A stretch of DNA of 64,000 nt from Coffea arabica. Lineage: Eukaryota; Streptophyta; Magnoliopsida; Gentianales; Rubiaceae. The DNA lies in contig NC_092323.1 in assembly GCF_036785885.1 (NCBI RefSeq), positions 4,070,501 to 4,134,500 of the forward strand, in the 5' to 3' direction. The notes under the pieces were generated by a model, which was given only the letters and a program-made list of their open reading frames with translations, did not search any database and was not told the origin of the DNA. The translations under genes and the position numbers were made by a program. This document shows, in pieces, positions 34,701 to 46,900 of the stretch (position 1 is the first letter of the stretch; each line of letters opens with the position of its first letter).

Positions 34701-37700
34701 CTTGGTAGATATTCTTTTTTTATAAATATTCTTTTAGATAATTTAAATTTTTATAATGACCATAAACCTAGAATTATATATTCATACTTAATTAAGTAGG
34801 AAAAAATCGATTAATCCATTTTTCAAGTTCAATAAATATTCAATTTCCAATAATATTGGTAAATCTGTCGGTGTAACAGTTAATTTTCTTTTTTACACTA
34901 AGTTAATTCAAAATTAAGAAAAGATGATAAACAATTTGAATACTAATCAATGATATGGTGATGATAGGAAGTAATTTATGGGATATGTAAGATTTCAATA
35001 ATTGTTATTTAAAAAGGTTTTACTATATTTCTATGTAATAATTTGGTAGAAAGCATATATCATTAAGATAAGATTAGTTATTTTTTAAAGTTATTTTAAA
35101 ATTAAAGATAATTTTTAAACATATAATATAATCATTGTAATAATTTGATAGAAAGCAGATACCATTAAGATAAGATTAGTTGTTTTTTAAAGTTATTTTA
35201 AAATTAGAGATAATTTTTAAATATGTAATGTAATTCAAATAGGATTCAATATGGGTAAAATTCAAGTAACCCATAACCCGTTAATTCTCTTCAATTAGGC
35301 ATGCCACATAGGAGTGAGAAACACTGTGATTAAAATAGCTACTTTCATATAAATATATATATATAGATATATATATATAGATTCCAATAAGATGCTTTAT
35401 CTAAATTTTATGGCAATATTAGGATACAGTTCAAGTCAGAGAATTTATAGATAACATTCATATGGTCAAAATTCTACTACTAGTTTTCTGGTGGAGGTAT
35501 GGGATAAATTTGGACAATTTTAGTAATCTCGATTTATAGGGTTAAGTTATAGGATCTTTGTAATAGATGCCCAATGGGCACTTGTTAAAACACCTAAATC
35601 ACATCTAAATTACTATGTAAATACACGCACTCATATTTATTGCACCCACTGAATTGTGACACTTTCCCGAATTAGATACACTTATTTAAAAAAAAACTAA
35701 CACATGAGACCTTTCTTAGTCTTAATGACCCATTAGCCGAACTGTAAATTCTAATATTTTCTAATGAATTCTTTCATAAGAATCTAACGTCTTGTGTTTT
35801 GTTTTTCATTGATTATACAAGAAATTTAAAATGTCCTTTGTTAATTATACGTGACTAGCTTATGTCATGTTGAAACTCAAAATTGACATGAGTTTCTTAT
35901 CGGTAACATAATCCATGCAAAATTTTCTATTGTAAAAGTATAAGCTGATTTATTTGCAATACAACTAAAGTAATTTTGGAATCTTAACTATCAGAGATTT
36001 GGGCCCAAGGAAATTTTTTCCAAGTTAATTAGGAAACAATAAATGTGGAGCGTAAATTAGAGTGGTGAATCAATTTATGCATAGGTAAATCTTTTATACA
36101 CTGATTGCATATACACTGGCAACTGCTACATGTGTAAACTTTGGAATTTAACTCCAAACCGGGATGATGTAGCATGAATAAAGATTCACTAGAGTGTGTG
36201 TGTGTGTTCTGAATTGTAAGGGAAAAGCAAAAACAAGAAATGCAGAAAAAAGGTACACAAAAAATTTTTATGAAACAGCTTCTGAAAATGAGAAAAAGTC
36301 CAAGGAACAAGGAGTACAGAAATTTGTTTGGATTGCAGACAGAGAGCTATTATATTTCCTGAAGTTCAAAAAGATCACCAATGAAAAGATGTGAAAGTAC
36401 TGTGAGTGCAGCCATTGGAACTGTTAAATTGTTAAATGGATGGATTGTGGTTTTGCTGTATCTATTTAAATCCTATCCATTTAGATTCATTTGTTTAACG
36501 GTTGTAATTGGATTGGATTAATTGCATCCACCAACCATTTAAGAAAAACCAATTATCCATTTTGCTACCTCTAGATTTATCTTGTTTCACCTCCTACAAA
36601 GTGAGCCTTTTATACCTAGACATGTGCTTTTATGGTTCTGAAAATCAAATTGGCAAGAACAAGCAGACTATGAAGAAAACTATACTTGACTGGAATCCTA
36701 AGCATTTAGTGAAATGCTCTGGAAAAATAATAGGCCCCAAAAAACTAGGCTTTTAAATTTCAGAAATTACATGGATCTGAAAGTTGAGGGGAGAAACATT
36801 GATTGCATTCACAACCCACTTTGTTTCCATAATATGCATGTATAGTGCTGTGCTGTTGGCTGATGTTTTTTTATCTAAATGCACCTGAAAATGGGATGCA
36901 TGACATATTTTTGTCAGTGGTGCGTTTTTCTTTTAACATAATTGTTTTGCTTTTAACCTTTGGTAGTCTAGCTCTCCTTGAAATGATATTCTAGTTTTCA
37001 AATTTTTTCCTGTGTCCAGGTATCCCTTGTTGTCTTGTTTAGTTGAATTTACCTGAGCAATTGTAGATGATATTGTTGCTTAATATGCTCATGTCATGTG
37101 AAAGAAATAGAAATAACGAAATGCAGGAATGGTTATGCAGTTCGGCCAGGATTGAGCTATAGCTGGCGAGTTGACCTTATTTCCCTGTTTGCATATGATA
37201 GATTTTGGTTGCAAAGTGTGGAGACTGTTTGAAAATTTGGATAGCCTGTCATCAATTTTTAGTTGTCAAGTTGTTAATTCTGATAACTGAATTAAGCTAG
37301 ACTGAAGTTGGTGTTTCTTTTTCATTGTGACATCAGGAAGTTGAGTATGAGGATCCTTATGAAGTGGCTGTACTGTTATTACCTTTAAGCGTCAGAGAAC
37401 GGCTACTTAGGATATTGCGACTTGGTATTGCTACTCGATTTGATGTAAGGTTTAGAGCTAAATGTAAGCTTTAATATTAATGCTTTGTTAGACATCATTA
37501 TATTGCTGGAGCTTTAGTGAGAAATGTTAAATTGACTTGAATGCTGTAAATTTTTTGCTTGCATCTTACAAAAAACATCCAGAAGTCCTGTTTGATTGGG
37601 TGGAGCTGACTTCCAAATCAATATCATCTGTTAGATCTTCATGAACTAAAGACATTACGAATATATCTGATGAAGTAACTTGAAATCTAACTGCATGTGC

Positions 37701-39935
37701 TGTTAAAGTTCCAAGTTAGATTGTAAAGTTTTATTGCCTTAAAATGGTGTGCATTGATTATCTTCATGAACTAAAGACATTACGAATATATCTGATGAAG
37801 TAACTTGAAATCTAACTGCATGTGCTGTTAAAGTTCCAAGTTAGATTGTAAAGTTTTATTGCCTTAAAATGGTGTGCATTGATTGTATATCCTGCTGCTT
37901 CAAAGAATTTCACATTAGAGAGCAGCCCACTGGTATTGCTACTCCGAAAGTCAAGGCAGGAACATGTTGTGCTATATTATAGGTGAAAAGCAATTGGGCA
38001 CTTAGCAAAGAATGAGCAATTAATTGGCTACTGAAATATTTAGTTATTAGTCTGTTGAATGATAACATGTACATGGATCTGGTGCACTTATTGTTTGGAT
38101 AGATATTATAAGCGTTGAATGTAATTTTGTTTGATGATATTTATAATTCATTAGTGTCCATTTTCTGTTTATTCTTATGGAAAATCATGATGAAGTTATA
38201 TAGTATATTTGCTTAAAAACTTTCCATTGGCTTGCTGTTTGGTTTTGTTCTGTGCGTTCTCCTTCAATAAGTTTTGTTCAAAGTTCTTTCAGTCTTTTCA
38301 ATAATGACAACTGAGAAAGTATGAGCTCTTGAGGTCACTGTATTAGCTATTATTGCCGTATTCCGCCTAAAGTTTGATGTGTTATAATTGGCAGATTGAC
38401 ATTCAAAACTTGACCAGTCTCAAAAAACTACCTGAATCCGCTGCTATATCTGTCCTTGACCAGGTTCAGCTTTGTCAAAATGCGTGAATTATTCAAATTA
38501 TCAACTATTAGATATATCCATATCTCGTCTTTTGTGTATTTACAGTTGGAATTTGAATATTTAAAGCTGCTTTTTTTTTTAATTACTTCGATAATTACTT
38601 TCTCATGTCTTCCTTTATAGTTTATGTTATCAGGAGCAGACAAAGAAAACAAAGGAGTTTATCTTGCCGGATTAATTTCTAGGGTATTTGTCCTGCAATC
38701 ATATTAGGGATTTGATGCTTTTGGTTTTGCAACTGTTGACATGCAGTAGTGATTAATTGAACAACTTATCTTCTGGATGTAGCATCAGGTTGACCAGCTG
38801 CTTCTGGGTCGATCTCCAGGTGGTTTGTCAAGGGTAGGAGATCTTATTAAGAGTGATGTGGCTATTTCCAGCTTCTTCAGTAGAGTTCATTTGCCAGTTG
38901 ATGATTCTTTTATCCCTCATGTGGGCTCGACACAGTCTAGGTTTGTCCTTTTCCTTATGATTACTACCAGCACAATAAATCTTGATAAGCCACCATCTGT
39001 TAGAACAGTTCCCCTGGATGGGTTGCAGTACCTAAGTCTATGGGTATTACAAGGTGCAATCTTTTCCTCACCACTTCCTGATTTTCGATTGCTTTCCAGC
39101 TTCATTAGTCAAGTCCATTTCCCAGTTGTGGATTCTCTTGCCTCACCTGCATACTTGTCAGTGCCCAGGTTAGTGTTTCATACTTTTCTTGAACTTGATT
39201 TCATGGCTTGTGTTGGCTTATCTTCTTTATCCCTTGCAATGGGCTTCTTGCACGTGTTGCATTTCTTCCACTTAAAATATTTTCTGAATTGATGATCGTT
39301 CCAGATATTCTCCCAAAAAAATTATTTTTTATTTTTATTTCAGAGGTGGCTTTGTTCTAATGCCAATATTTGGTGCATTGATCGAACCTACCTTTCAAAC
39401 TTTTGTCAATAATAAATATGAACTTTCTTATCTCGTCTATTTCTGTATATGCCATTCTCGACAAGAAGTAGATATGATTCTGAAGCTGTCGTCTTGACTA
39501 ATATGGATCTGACAATGGAACTTTTGCTTTTACAAATTTGATGTAACATGGGGAAGTAATTTTAGGAACTTGCGGCTATGTTAATGCTATGCTTTATTGA
39601 ATAATAGGTGGTCTACCATGCCTTTTAAAGGTGCTGGTGCTATCAGTTCATGGGTTGTTCTTTGCAGGTCAGGCAACTATGTGCCCCGCTATTCTGCATT
39701 AGTTTCCGACTATCCCATAATGACTCGAGAATCGCTTAAATTAACAAAAGAGACGAGCTCTTCACCTTTGCAGCCTTACGGAAGATTAACGTTGGATCCC
39801 CAAATAACAGAAATGGCTGATCGTCCACCTCATCGGCCCCAAATCAGATTCGACCCTTTGACTGGTGAACCATACAAATTTGACCCTTTCACAGGTGAAC
39901 GAATCCTTCCAGATAATCCACAGCACCGTTTTTAA
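28711..39935 (+). CDS. Three-RRM hnRNP Q/R-like RNA-binding protein
   Basis: Seventeen exons join in consistent phase: 28711-28735, 29065-29129, 29235-29300, 29460-29531, 29640-29712, 30021-30058, 30149-30256, 32070-32189, 32278-32358, 32435-32503, 33425-33502, 33629-33787, 37337-37444, 38395-38463, 38621-38683, 38783-39168, 39668-39935. Total 1848 nt, 615 residues. An in-frame TGA lies two codons above the ATG. RRM1 (about residues 13-85) has VFVGGL and DFCFVRFA. RRM2 (about 91-170) has LFFGNL and RGFAFVKF. RRM3 (about 190-265) has IAFIRNL and PVGFVHF. A basic linker follows. Residues about 319-405 resemble the helical acidic (NURR) domain of hnRNP Q/R. The end has tandem FDPLTGEPYK / FDPFTGE motifs that I cannot assign. 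Exon 16 could instead stop at 38940 (same phase), giving 539 residues. The 3.5-kb intron 12 holds transposons; two separate genes are possible but less likely. Confidence 0.75.
33909..36573. mobile_element. hAT-like non-autonomous element in intron 12 of the RRM gene
   Basis: Termini are perfect 12-bp inverted repeats, TAGAGGTAGCAA at 33909 and its complement ending at 36573, followed by looser similarity including TGGAT and AAATGGATAGG blocks. Flanking 8-bp direct repeats are GATTTATG (33901-33908) and GATTTATC (36574-36581), 7 of 8 matching, the duplication size of hAT elements. The 2665-bp interior is AT-rich and shows no transposase. It sits in an intron and does not touch splice sites. 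Confidence 0.78.
34485..35381 (-). mobile_element. Candidate non-autonomous Helitron nested in the hAT element
   Basis: On the minus strand the right end opens TCTATATATA. The left end closes with a perfect six-base-pair hairpin (CCGTGC-TAAG-GCACGG, 34497-34512) followed eight bases later by CTAG at 34485-34488. Host bases are A next to CTAG and T next to TC, the A^T target of Helitrons. No Rep/helicase is present, and no target duplication is expected. The 3' end is convincing. The 5' end rests on a low-complexity TA run. Confidence 0.55.
37635..37884 (+). repeat. Perfect 125-bp tandem duplication in intron 13 of the RRM gene
   Basis: Units 37635-37759 and 37760-37884 read identically by eye over all 125 bp. 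The identity implies a recent duplication (or an assembly duplication). It contains no exon. Confidence 0.92.
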
Positions 39936-41457
39936 AGGTATCATGATCCTCAATGTCAAGATGCTGGTTGCTTTTAAGCAGCCATGGCGGATCTCACCTT
40001 TTGACAGCGCCTATAAATAGTACGTCTGTTTGGGCCATTTTCTTCCAGATTAATATTATTGATTTTTATGTATGTTGCTTAATTAATAAATGCCTGAGTA
40101 AGTAGTTTAGAGATTCCAGTTTTTATTGACTTTTAGCCGCACAAGTTGTCGGAATATGATTCAACATGCAAACAGAAGACTTCAAATATTACCGCCAAAC
40201 AAGTATTGTTGGCGTGTTGGGGTTGGCGAGTTTGAAAAGAAGAATGTACTGGAGATATATGCTCTGCCCTACCGATTCATATTTTCCATGGTGTGTTGAC
40301 CAAATAATGAAACCCATAAAAGTTGGCACGTGGAAGGGAATTCATTCGAGTTGGTTTGAACGTTGAACTATAGAAGTCCGTCAGAATTTTGATATTTGAA
40401 GTTCCTCAAGCGTACAATTCTGTATTAATGGATATACCAAATAACGGTAGCTTATGTTACGGATTATTGCTACTCGATAAATGGTCAAAACTTTAATAAA
40501 TTTCTCGTTTTCATTCCTATCTGACATCCTGGGGAACTTTGACTAAAATATAAATATTATATATAACTATTATTTTATATAAATAATTTAAATGTCAGAT
40601 CTATATCGAATTTGAACCTAATTAGACCTAAATTCAATTCATATTTAATTCGAATCTAATTTTTAAATTCAACCTCAAATCAACTCACTGAAAGGTTGGA
40701 CTCATTGGGTTTTTCCTCGGACCGAACGAACCAAGTTCAAACTGACCCAACCCTCTTATTCCCAACATTCTTGTGCCACTAAAACCTAGGGAGGCACAAG
40801 CTTCCGACCTACGAAATCAAGCCTAGATATTTTACAACCTAAGCAGACGTTAACTGTTAATTTAAAAAAAAAAAAAAAAAACAAATGATCACCAAGAGCG
40901 GTAACCGAGAGACATTCCATTGGATAAAACAAAATATTCAGCGAACCCAAATATCATCCACGAAGCCAACTTTTACCATGAGACATTTGAAGATCTAAAC
41001 TAAATCATAGCATCGAGAGGAAACCTAACAGGAGTCCAGAGCAGATACAGTTCACGGTCCATTATTTGGATATACACCCAAAGAATGAGAAACTTCTTAA
41101 TTACCCAATAACGATGCATAAGCTAAATGCCAAGCAAACATTTGATACCAGTACAATGCAGCTTTCGTTGATCAATGCATCCAATAACCTAATACAAGAG
41201 CTAATCCACAGAACTTGGAAATTTTCAAGCACAAATAAGCAAGACTCCCTTCCCACAGGAACTCTTTGATAGCCCAAGAAAAACAGAGCTCGGCATGTTA
41301 CAAACAAGAGATCAACATCAAAAGCTTTCCAGGATACTTATTGACCATTGACAGGAACATATATACAAACTTTGGATTTGAAAGAACCAACACCAACCAG
41401 GTTAGATTTGATCTTCAGCAGCAAGGTGTTCAGACTAGAAAGCAGATACCCAGCCCT
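39936..41457. other. Intergenic between convergent RRM and F-box genes
   Basis: 3' UTRs of both genes. The AT-rich stretch 40540-40790 with repeated GAATTTGAACC-like and CCGAACC-like blocks looks like a decayed repeat, but no ends were found. A-run at 40863-40880. Confidence 0.4.
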
Positions 41458-42210
41458 TCACTTCCAATCAAGAATGTCTAGCAGCCAGAGGACCTCTTCC
41501 TCTGAGTTGGCAGCATCACAGAAATCCAACTCAATACCAAAAACATCAATGATCCCTTCATTATTGCCATTATCCAAGAATAACAAAGAGATCCATGCTC
41601 GAATCTCAGAAACAAAAGGGTTGCTAGGTGAAATATCAAGGTAGTCAAATGCTAGAGCCCGATAAGCTGTCCGGTCTATATAGTCAAACACAGATTTGTC
41701 AATTATGCACGCAACTTTGTTGGAATCCTTGCGCACTACAAGCACAGATACGGAAACTGAGTGACTCAATGGAATGGTAAACCTTGGCTCAACAGGTAGA
41801 ATCATCTTATACCCTGAACCCTCCAAGTGATACTTAAGCACATCACAGATTCCAGGAGGTGGGATCCAAATTCCATTCTGGAGGGTAGGTCCAGGAACTA
41901 CCTCCGAGAAGATTAAACGGTCCTCAGTCCAAATGTCAACATAGAATTCCAAGTCATTTAAAGACAGCCTAGGAGGGAGAAGTGCCCGGCGATGTTGACG
42001 CTTATAAAAGGTTTTAAAAAGCTTGTGGTAGGTTACTGTCGGAGGTTGCGGCCGTTTACATATTGATGGCCATCTCTTGGCACACAGGCATTTCCAGAAA
42101 TAATCATCTTGAGCAATCTCTCGCCACTGTTTATTAACCACCATACATTTAGCCAGATCAGCACCTTCAAGAAGTGGGAAAACAGCCTTCAAGATTTCGT
42201 CACATGGCAT
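41458..42210 (-). CDS. F-box protein (At5g39250-like)
   Basis: Single coding exon of 250 residues, TGA at 41458-41460. The first 45 residues form an F-box: EILKAVFPLLEGADLAKCMVVNKQWREIAQDDYFWKCL, with the WREIA and W-K-C positions that bind Skp1/ASK. No kelch or LRR repeats follow; the rest is a mixed alpha/beta region without an assigned domain, ending in an acidic Glu-rich tail and LDILDWK. Family knowledge: a substrate adaptor of SCF ubiquitin ligases. I chose ATG 42210, although the frame is open upstream, because a TTGCAG acceptor sits just before it. With a donor at 43650 this predicts a 1435-bp intron (42216-43650) in the 5' UTR. The resemblance to At5g39250 is from memory. Confidence 0.88.
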   Translation of the reverse strand: MPCDEILKAVFPLLEGADLAKCMVVNKQWREIAQDDYFWKCLCAKRWPSICKRPQPPTVTYHKLFKTFYKRQHRRALLPPRLSLNDLEFYVDIWTEDRLIFSEVVPGPTLQNGIWIPPPGICDVLKYHLEGSGYKMILPVEPRFTIPLSHSVSVSVLVVRKDSNKVACIIDKSVFDYIDRTAYRALAFDYLDISPSNPFVSEIRAWISLLFLDNGNNEGIIDVFGIELDFCDAANSEEEVLWLLDILDWK

Positions 42211-42571
42211 TCTTACTGCAACAGAATGAGTTTCACGGAAAGATAACTTGCTCACTGCATTAGAATACAAGAAGTGATTATACAGAACATAAATGTGCAT
42301 AGAAGTCCATATACAGCAGGTGACAAAAACACTTAATCCTCTATGTAAGAACAGACAAATGGATTAAAGAAGCAGAAACAATCCAACGTCTCAAAAGAAA
42401 ACAGGATGAACAGCTACTGCAAGACACAACCATCAGACTCCACTCAAGTACTAATCAACAATAGAAGATACAAAGCCCCCCACCCTCTTTTACAAGGAAT
42501 ACCATCAATCTATACATAGGATACTGATCAACAAAAGATGACTACAAGTACAACCTCCAACAAAATTAAAC

Positions 42572-42751
42572 GCAGGAGGAAAGGACATGATGGAGTAAAA
42601 CAACTAAAACAAGCTCTTAAGAAAAGTCACCCTTAACAGGAATTTCATGTGAAAGAAGATTGCAGGAGAAAAGGGCATGATGGAGTAAAACAACTAAAAC
42701 AAGCTCTTAAGAAAAGTCACCCTTAACAGGAATTTCATGTGAAAGAAGATT
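42572..42751 (+). repeat. 90-bp tandem duplication in the F-box 5'-UTR intron
   Basis: Units 42572-42661 and 42662-42751 differ at only about three bases near their starts. Confidence 0.9.
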
Positions 42752-43244
42752 CTCAAATACAAAAGAAACATTAACTTATCTAAAATCAACTACTCCCAAA
42801 TTATGACCCAATATTTCTTTAAAATTTTCCCATGCATAAATATGGAAAACAGTTTCAAGTTCACTGAACTCATACTCATGGACTTCACTGTTGCCTTAAA
42901 ATACGCCTCACTATCTATCTCGGCTCTCCCATTACCTAAATAAATATATATCAAAAGACAACATGGGCAAGAAATGGCTTGCTAACAAACTAACAATTCA
43001 CTTGAGATGACAAGTAATCAAACTATGAAGGAAAAAAACCATTCTATTGGGTAAAAAATCAATAGCAAGAAGAGTCAAGACACCATATGATCGTGTGTGC
43101 GATGAAGAAAAATAATTGTCATTTTTCCCTAAGTTTTAGTTGCACTCACAAGCGTCATGCAGTTTAGGATAGTAAATCATTAAGGCTCATCCAATTCCAG
43201 CTTCCAAGTTCAAAACTTAAGAACAAAAATAGCTCCTTTATTAC

Positions 43245-43328
43245 ACATCATGGTACACTTTTTTTTTTTACCCTCCCACCCTTCCCACCCCCAATTGCCA
43301 CAGGATTCGAACCCTTCCTTGGCTGGTT
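43245..43328 (-). mobile_element. Short tRNA-derived SINE-like insertion
   Basis: An 84-bp segment is flanked by the exact 17-bp direct repeat AATAGCTCCTTTATTAC (43228-43244 and 43329-43345). On the minus strand it contains a Pol III box-B match, GGTTCGAATCC, and then an A run of eleven before the target repeat. Box A is missing, so it is a 5'-truncated copy or a very small SINE. Confidence 0.72.
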
Positions 43329-43984
43329 AATAGCTCCTTTATTACGTTGATATACAAAATAAACCAAAATTTCATCAATTTAGCATGGATAAAACACAAA
43401 GGGAAAAAAACGTATAGCTAAAACTTTACAGCCATGATCCACGGAAACCAACAGTCCAGAATTGAATAATAACCAAAAAAAAAAGAGCCCAAATCCAGAA
43501 GATGCCAAATAAATGAACTAATACAAACTAGGATAAGTGTCCAGGACTACACAATCCCTTATGCTGCAAGCATTATTACACATCAAAATATAGAAGGGAA
43601 GAAAACCTTGACATAATTTTAAAAAAATAAAAAATAAAAGGCACAAGTACCTGTAAAGCTACAGCTAATCGGAGAATTTATGGCTTTTTCATAAGGTATG
43701 ATGATGATCTGTGCAATAGGATTAAAATAGCATAAAAAGAAAATAATTTGAAGAAAAGAAATGGAATAAAAATAGGTAAATGCGAAGGAAACATGGGGAT
43801 TTGATTTCTGGAAACCAGAAATACTAAATTATTTCAGTTATCTGATTGGATGAACGAAGAAATCTTAAATAAATGGGAAATTGGGAAGCGTTGGGTAAGA
43901 AGAGAGAGTAAAACAAAACCCTAGAAGAAGGGCTAGGTAGGTGGAGACTTCTCACTTGCGAGGGGCCAAAGACTCTTCTCCTCC

Positions 43985-46900
43985 TCCTCCTCCTCTGTAG
44001 CCGTTGGACTCTGGAAAACCGGTTTTTTTTTACCAGCCCACCCGGTCAGCCTGTTTTCATTCCCCTCTCTCGCGTCTGTGTCTCCATTGAGTTTCTAATA
44101 ATTTTGCCACGAGTACAAAAGTTTTCCAACAAATATATTCTTCCAAATAAAAAACGTAAAAATGAAAATTCACTCGCCACATTCTCTCGATTGGGGTCCC
44201 ATTTTTTGTTTTCTTTTGCGAAGGACCCACCATTTGCTTTAATCATTTTTTGCCACAATCATGTCTAAGATAATCCGTTCCCCCTGATGATTGAGGCACA
44301 CCCGTATAATTTATTAATTTTGCCAATACTCTAGAGAATAATAAGAAGGTGACTTTGTACTTTTTCAACCTTAGACTAATGTAAACGATAATACGATTTA
44401 AGCGATAGAAATAAATTAAAAAATAATTTATTTTTTTATTTTAGATATTTCATGTTTATGTTTATCGTTTAATAATATCATGATTTTTTTATCACTATTT
44501 GTAGGTGGACTCTTATATGCAATATATAAAGTTAGAGGGATGACAGTTGGTATAGACATTTTTTTTAATCATTTTTTGAACTTTTAATTATATATCCTTA
44601 TAAAATTTTTACTTTAATTTGCTAATCACATTTTATCAAAATAACTATTCATTATCGCCTTAAGTATTGCAACTACCAAATTACTATAGCCTTATAAATC
44701 AAAGTTCTTTAATTAATTTATATAAATTGTATTTATGTGAAAAACAAATTTCATATGAAATTATTTCATTTTAATTGTTTTGAAATTGCATACACATTGA
44801 TTGTGCCCTTAAAGGGTGAGAGAAGAGGGTTGGTGTAATATTTCAGGAAAAAATATTAAAACCAAAATCAAGTTAGTAAATCACAAAAATAATTGACTAA
44901 TTAATGAGCGAGTGACATAGAAAATAAGGAGAGTAAAAGAGCAGGGCAAAAACTTAAAATGGAGAGATGAGTGATTAGTGCTTAATGGAACTAGAAAAAT
45001 CAAGAAAAATCGATGAACTTGATTAATTGAAAATAATCTCGACATTTGAGTAAATTTTGCTTTGATAAAAAGATTATTGTCCTGACAATATCGCCACTCA
45101 TTGCTCAAGTGTATATGGTGATTTTTAACTGCTCCATATGGGCGAACTCATATTTTAAATAGCTGCCCTGATAATAATAATATCACAGCCATTGCATTTG
45201 AGTATATCGTATTTTACGTGGCACTTCGAATGATTTTTGCTTTTGGCATTAACATCTAGTACACTGGATGGACTTCTTTCCTTATGGGTTGGGTTTGAAT
45301 TACCACCTTACTGCTGGCCTTTGGCAAGTAAATTGGTCGCTAGAAATTTTAATTACTCCCGTTGAGACTTGTTCGGTCAAAATTCTAAAAAGTTAAAGTT
45401 TCCAAAAAAAAAAAAAAAAAAACTTCCAAAGTTTCTAAATCCAGGGAAATTCGAGTGTCTGTCAAGTTTCCTGTCAAACAGACAATAGGCAGAACTATTT
45501 AAGATAAGGTTGATTTCACCGACATCCCAGTTTAAGATTGACATCTGCCCATCAGTTTGTGATTAAAAAAAAAAAAAAAAGAAATTTGACTTTTGACCAA
45601 GATATTCTTTTGGATAGATTTTCGAGTAAAAAATAATTCTTTTTTTGGGCAACATGTCCCAAACAGATTTGTCGTGTGGGTGTAAACTTGGTGATTAGGG
45701 TCAGAGTTGGACTAGAGGGCCATGAAATGTCTGTCTCACCAGCCCACTGGAGACCGGACACGTGCTATGTTTTGTAGACATGATACATAATAGTTGGGCC
45801 AGATGCACAGACTGCGGTTTCAGTAGCCCAAGCCCGCAGGAAATCCACTAATTCACCGATACCCGTTGGGATCTTACAGGTATTCAAATCATTGAAAACA
45901 AAAATTTGTAATGCTTTCCGTTTTCATTTTCCACTTCCCACTCTTAATTCTGCTTTTGTTATCAAACAATTCATATTTTATTTTTTGCGATTTATTTTCT
46001 TTCGGTTCATTGGGTATCTTTTTAACACCCCTGCTTTGTTTCTAAAACATAGAAAAGTAAGCGAGAGATTTCTTGAAGTTACCCCTTTCTTTTTGTTTTT
46101 GTTTCTCTTTTTTTTTTTTTAAGTTATAATGGTTTTAGGGTGCGTTTGATAAAATTGAAATCTGAAATTTGAATCCATTAAATTATTGAATTATTAAATA
46201 TTAAATCTAATACATTTGAGTCTATATCACATTCAGTGATAAGCAAATAGCTTATCACTTAATTTTTAGAGTAAATTTTGTTTAGGAGATTCAATGGCAC
46301 TTAATTAATTTAAATATTCAATTTCTAGTTATTAAATGTATCTGAACATATTAAGACCTGAATTTATTAAATTTAAGTGTTGAAATGAATTATTAAGCAG
46401 AGTCTTAATTTTGGTTGATACAGGGTAAGGTATGTCTCCAGGCCACAAATAACTCGTATGAGCATTTATAGATTACTTATCCATACAGCCTTGAGGCTTC
46501 AATTCAACAGCACCTTGAGTTTGGTCATTAGTGAGGAAGTGGACCGACAGAGCGAACATGTGTTAGCGAAATTGCTCCTTTGATAAAATTTTAAATCAAG
46601 CTAAGTTTGGGAGTTTAGGATAGAAAAGAGAAGAAGTGAAAACTTAAGTTATGAAAGAAGGAATTGTTATGTTGTTTGAGAGTTTTGAAAATTAGTGGAA
46701 TGATTTTAAATATGAAAGTCATTAAATATTTGTTCAAGACATTTTTAAAGATAAAATAGGTATTTTAAAAAACTTTCATAAGTTTTCTCCAACTTTCTCT
46801 CCAATTTAGAAGGAAAAATTTTGCCTAGTGCCTACTATTCATGCTCTTAAATCCTTCCATTTTCCTTTTTTTTCTTTCCTATTAAACACTAACCAACGAA

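Larger units (their letters stand above)
42216..43650 (-). other. Predicted 5'-UTR intron of the F-box gene
   Basis: Minus strand CAG|GTACTTG donor at 43650 and TGTTGCAG acceptor ending at 42216, six bases above the ATG. The intron carries a 90-bp tandem duplication and a small SINE-like insertion. The first exon would lie at about 43651-43980, where a CTCCTC-rich stretch suits a 5' UTR. Confidence 0.5.

Noticed and set aside
38941-38970. 30-bp intron inside exon 16
   Set aside because: GT...AG borders and phase would fit, but 30 bp is far below the minimum length spliced in plants.
43300-43312. tRNA gene from the GATTCGAAC motif
   Set aside because: The T-loop-like sequence has no acceptor or anticodon arms around it. 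The flanking 17-bp duplication and A tail fit a SINE instead.
46135-46405. MITE starting GGGTGCGTTTGATAAAATTG
   Set aside because: The left end looks typical, but I found no inverted partner nearby, so the element is not defined.
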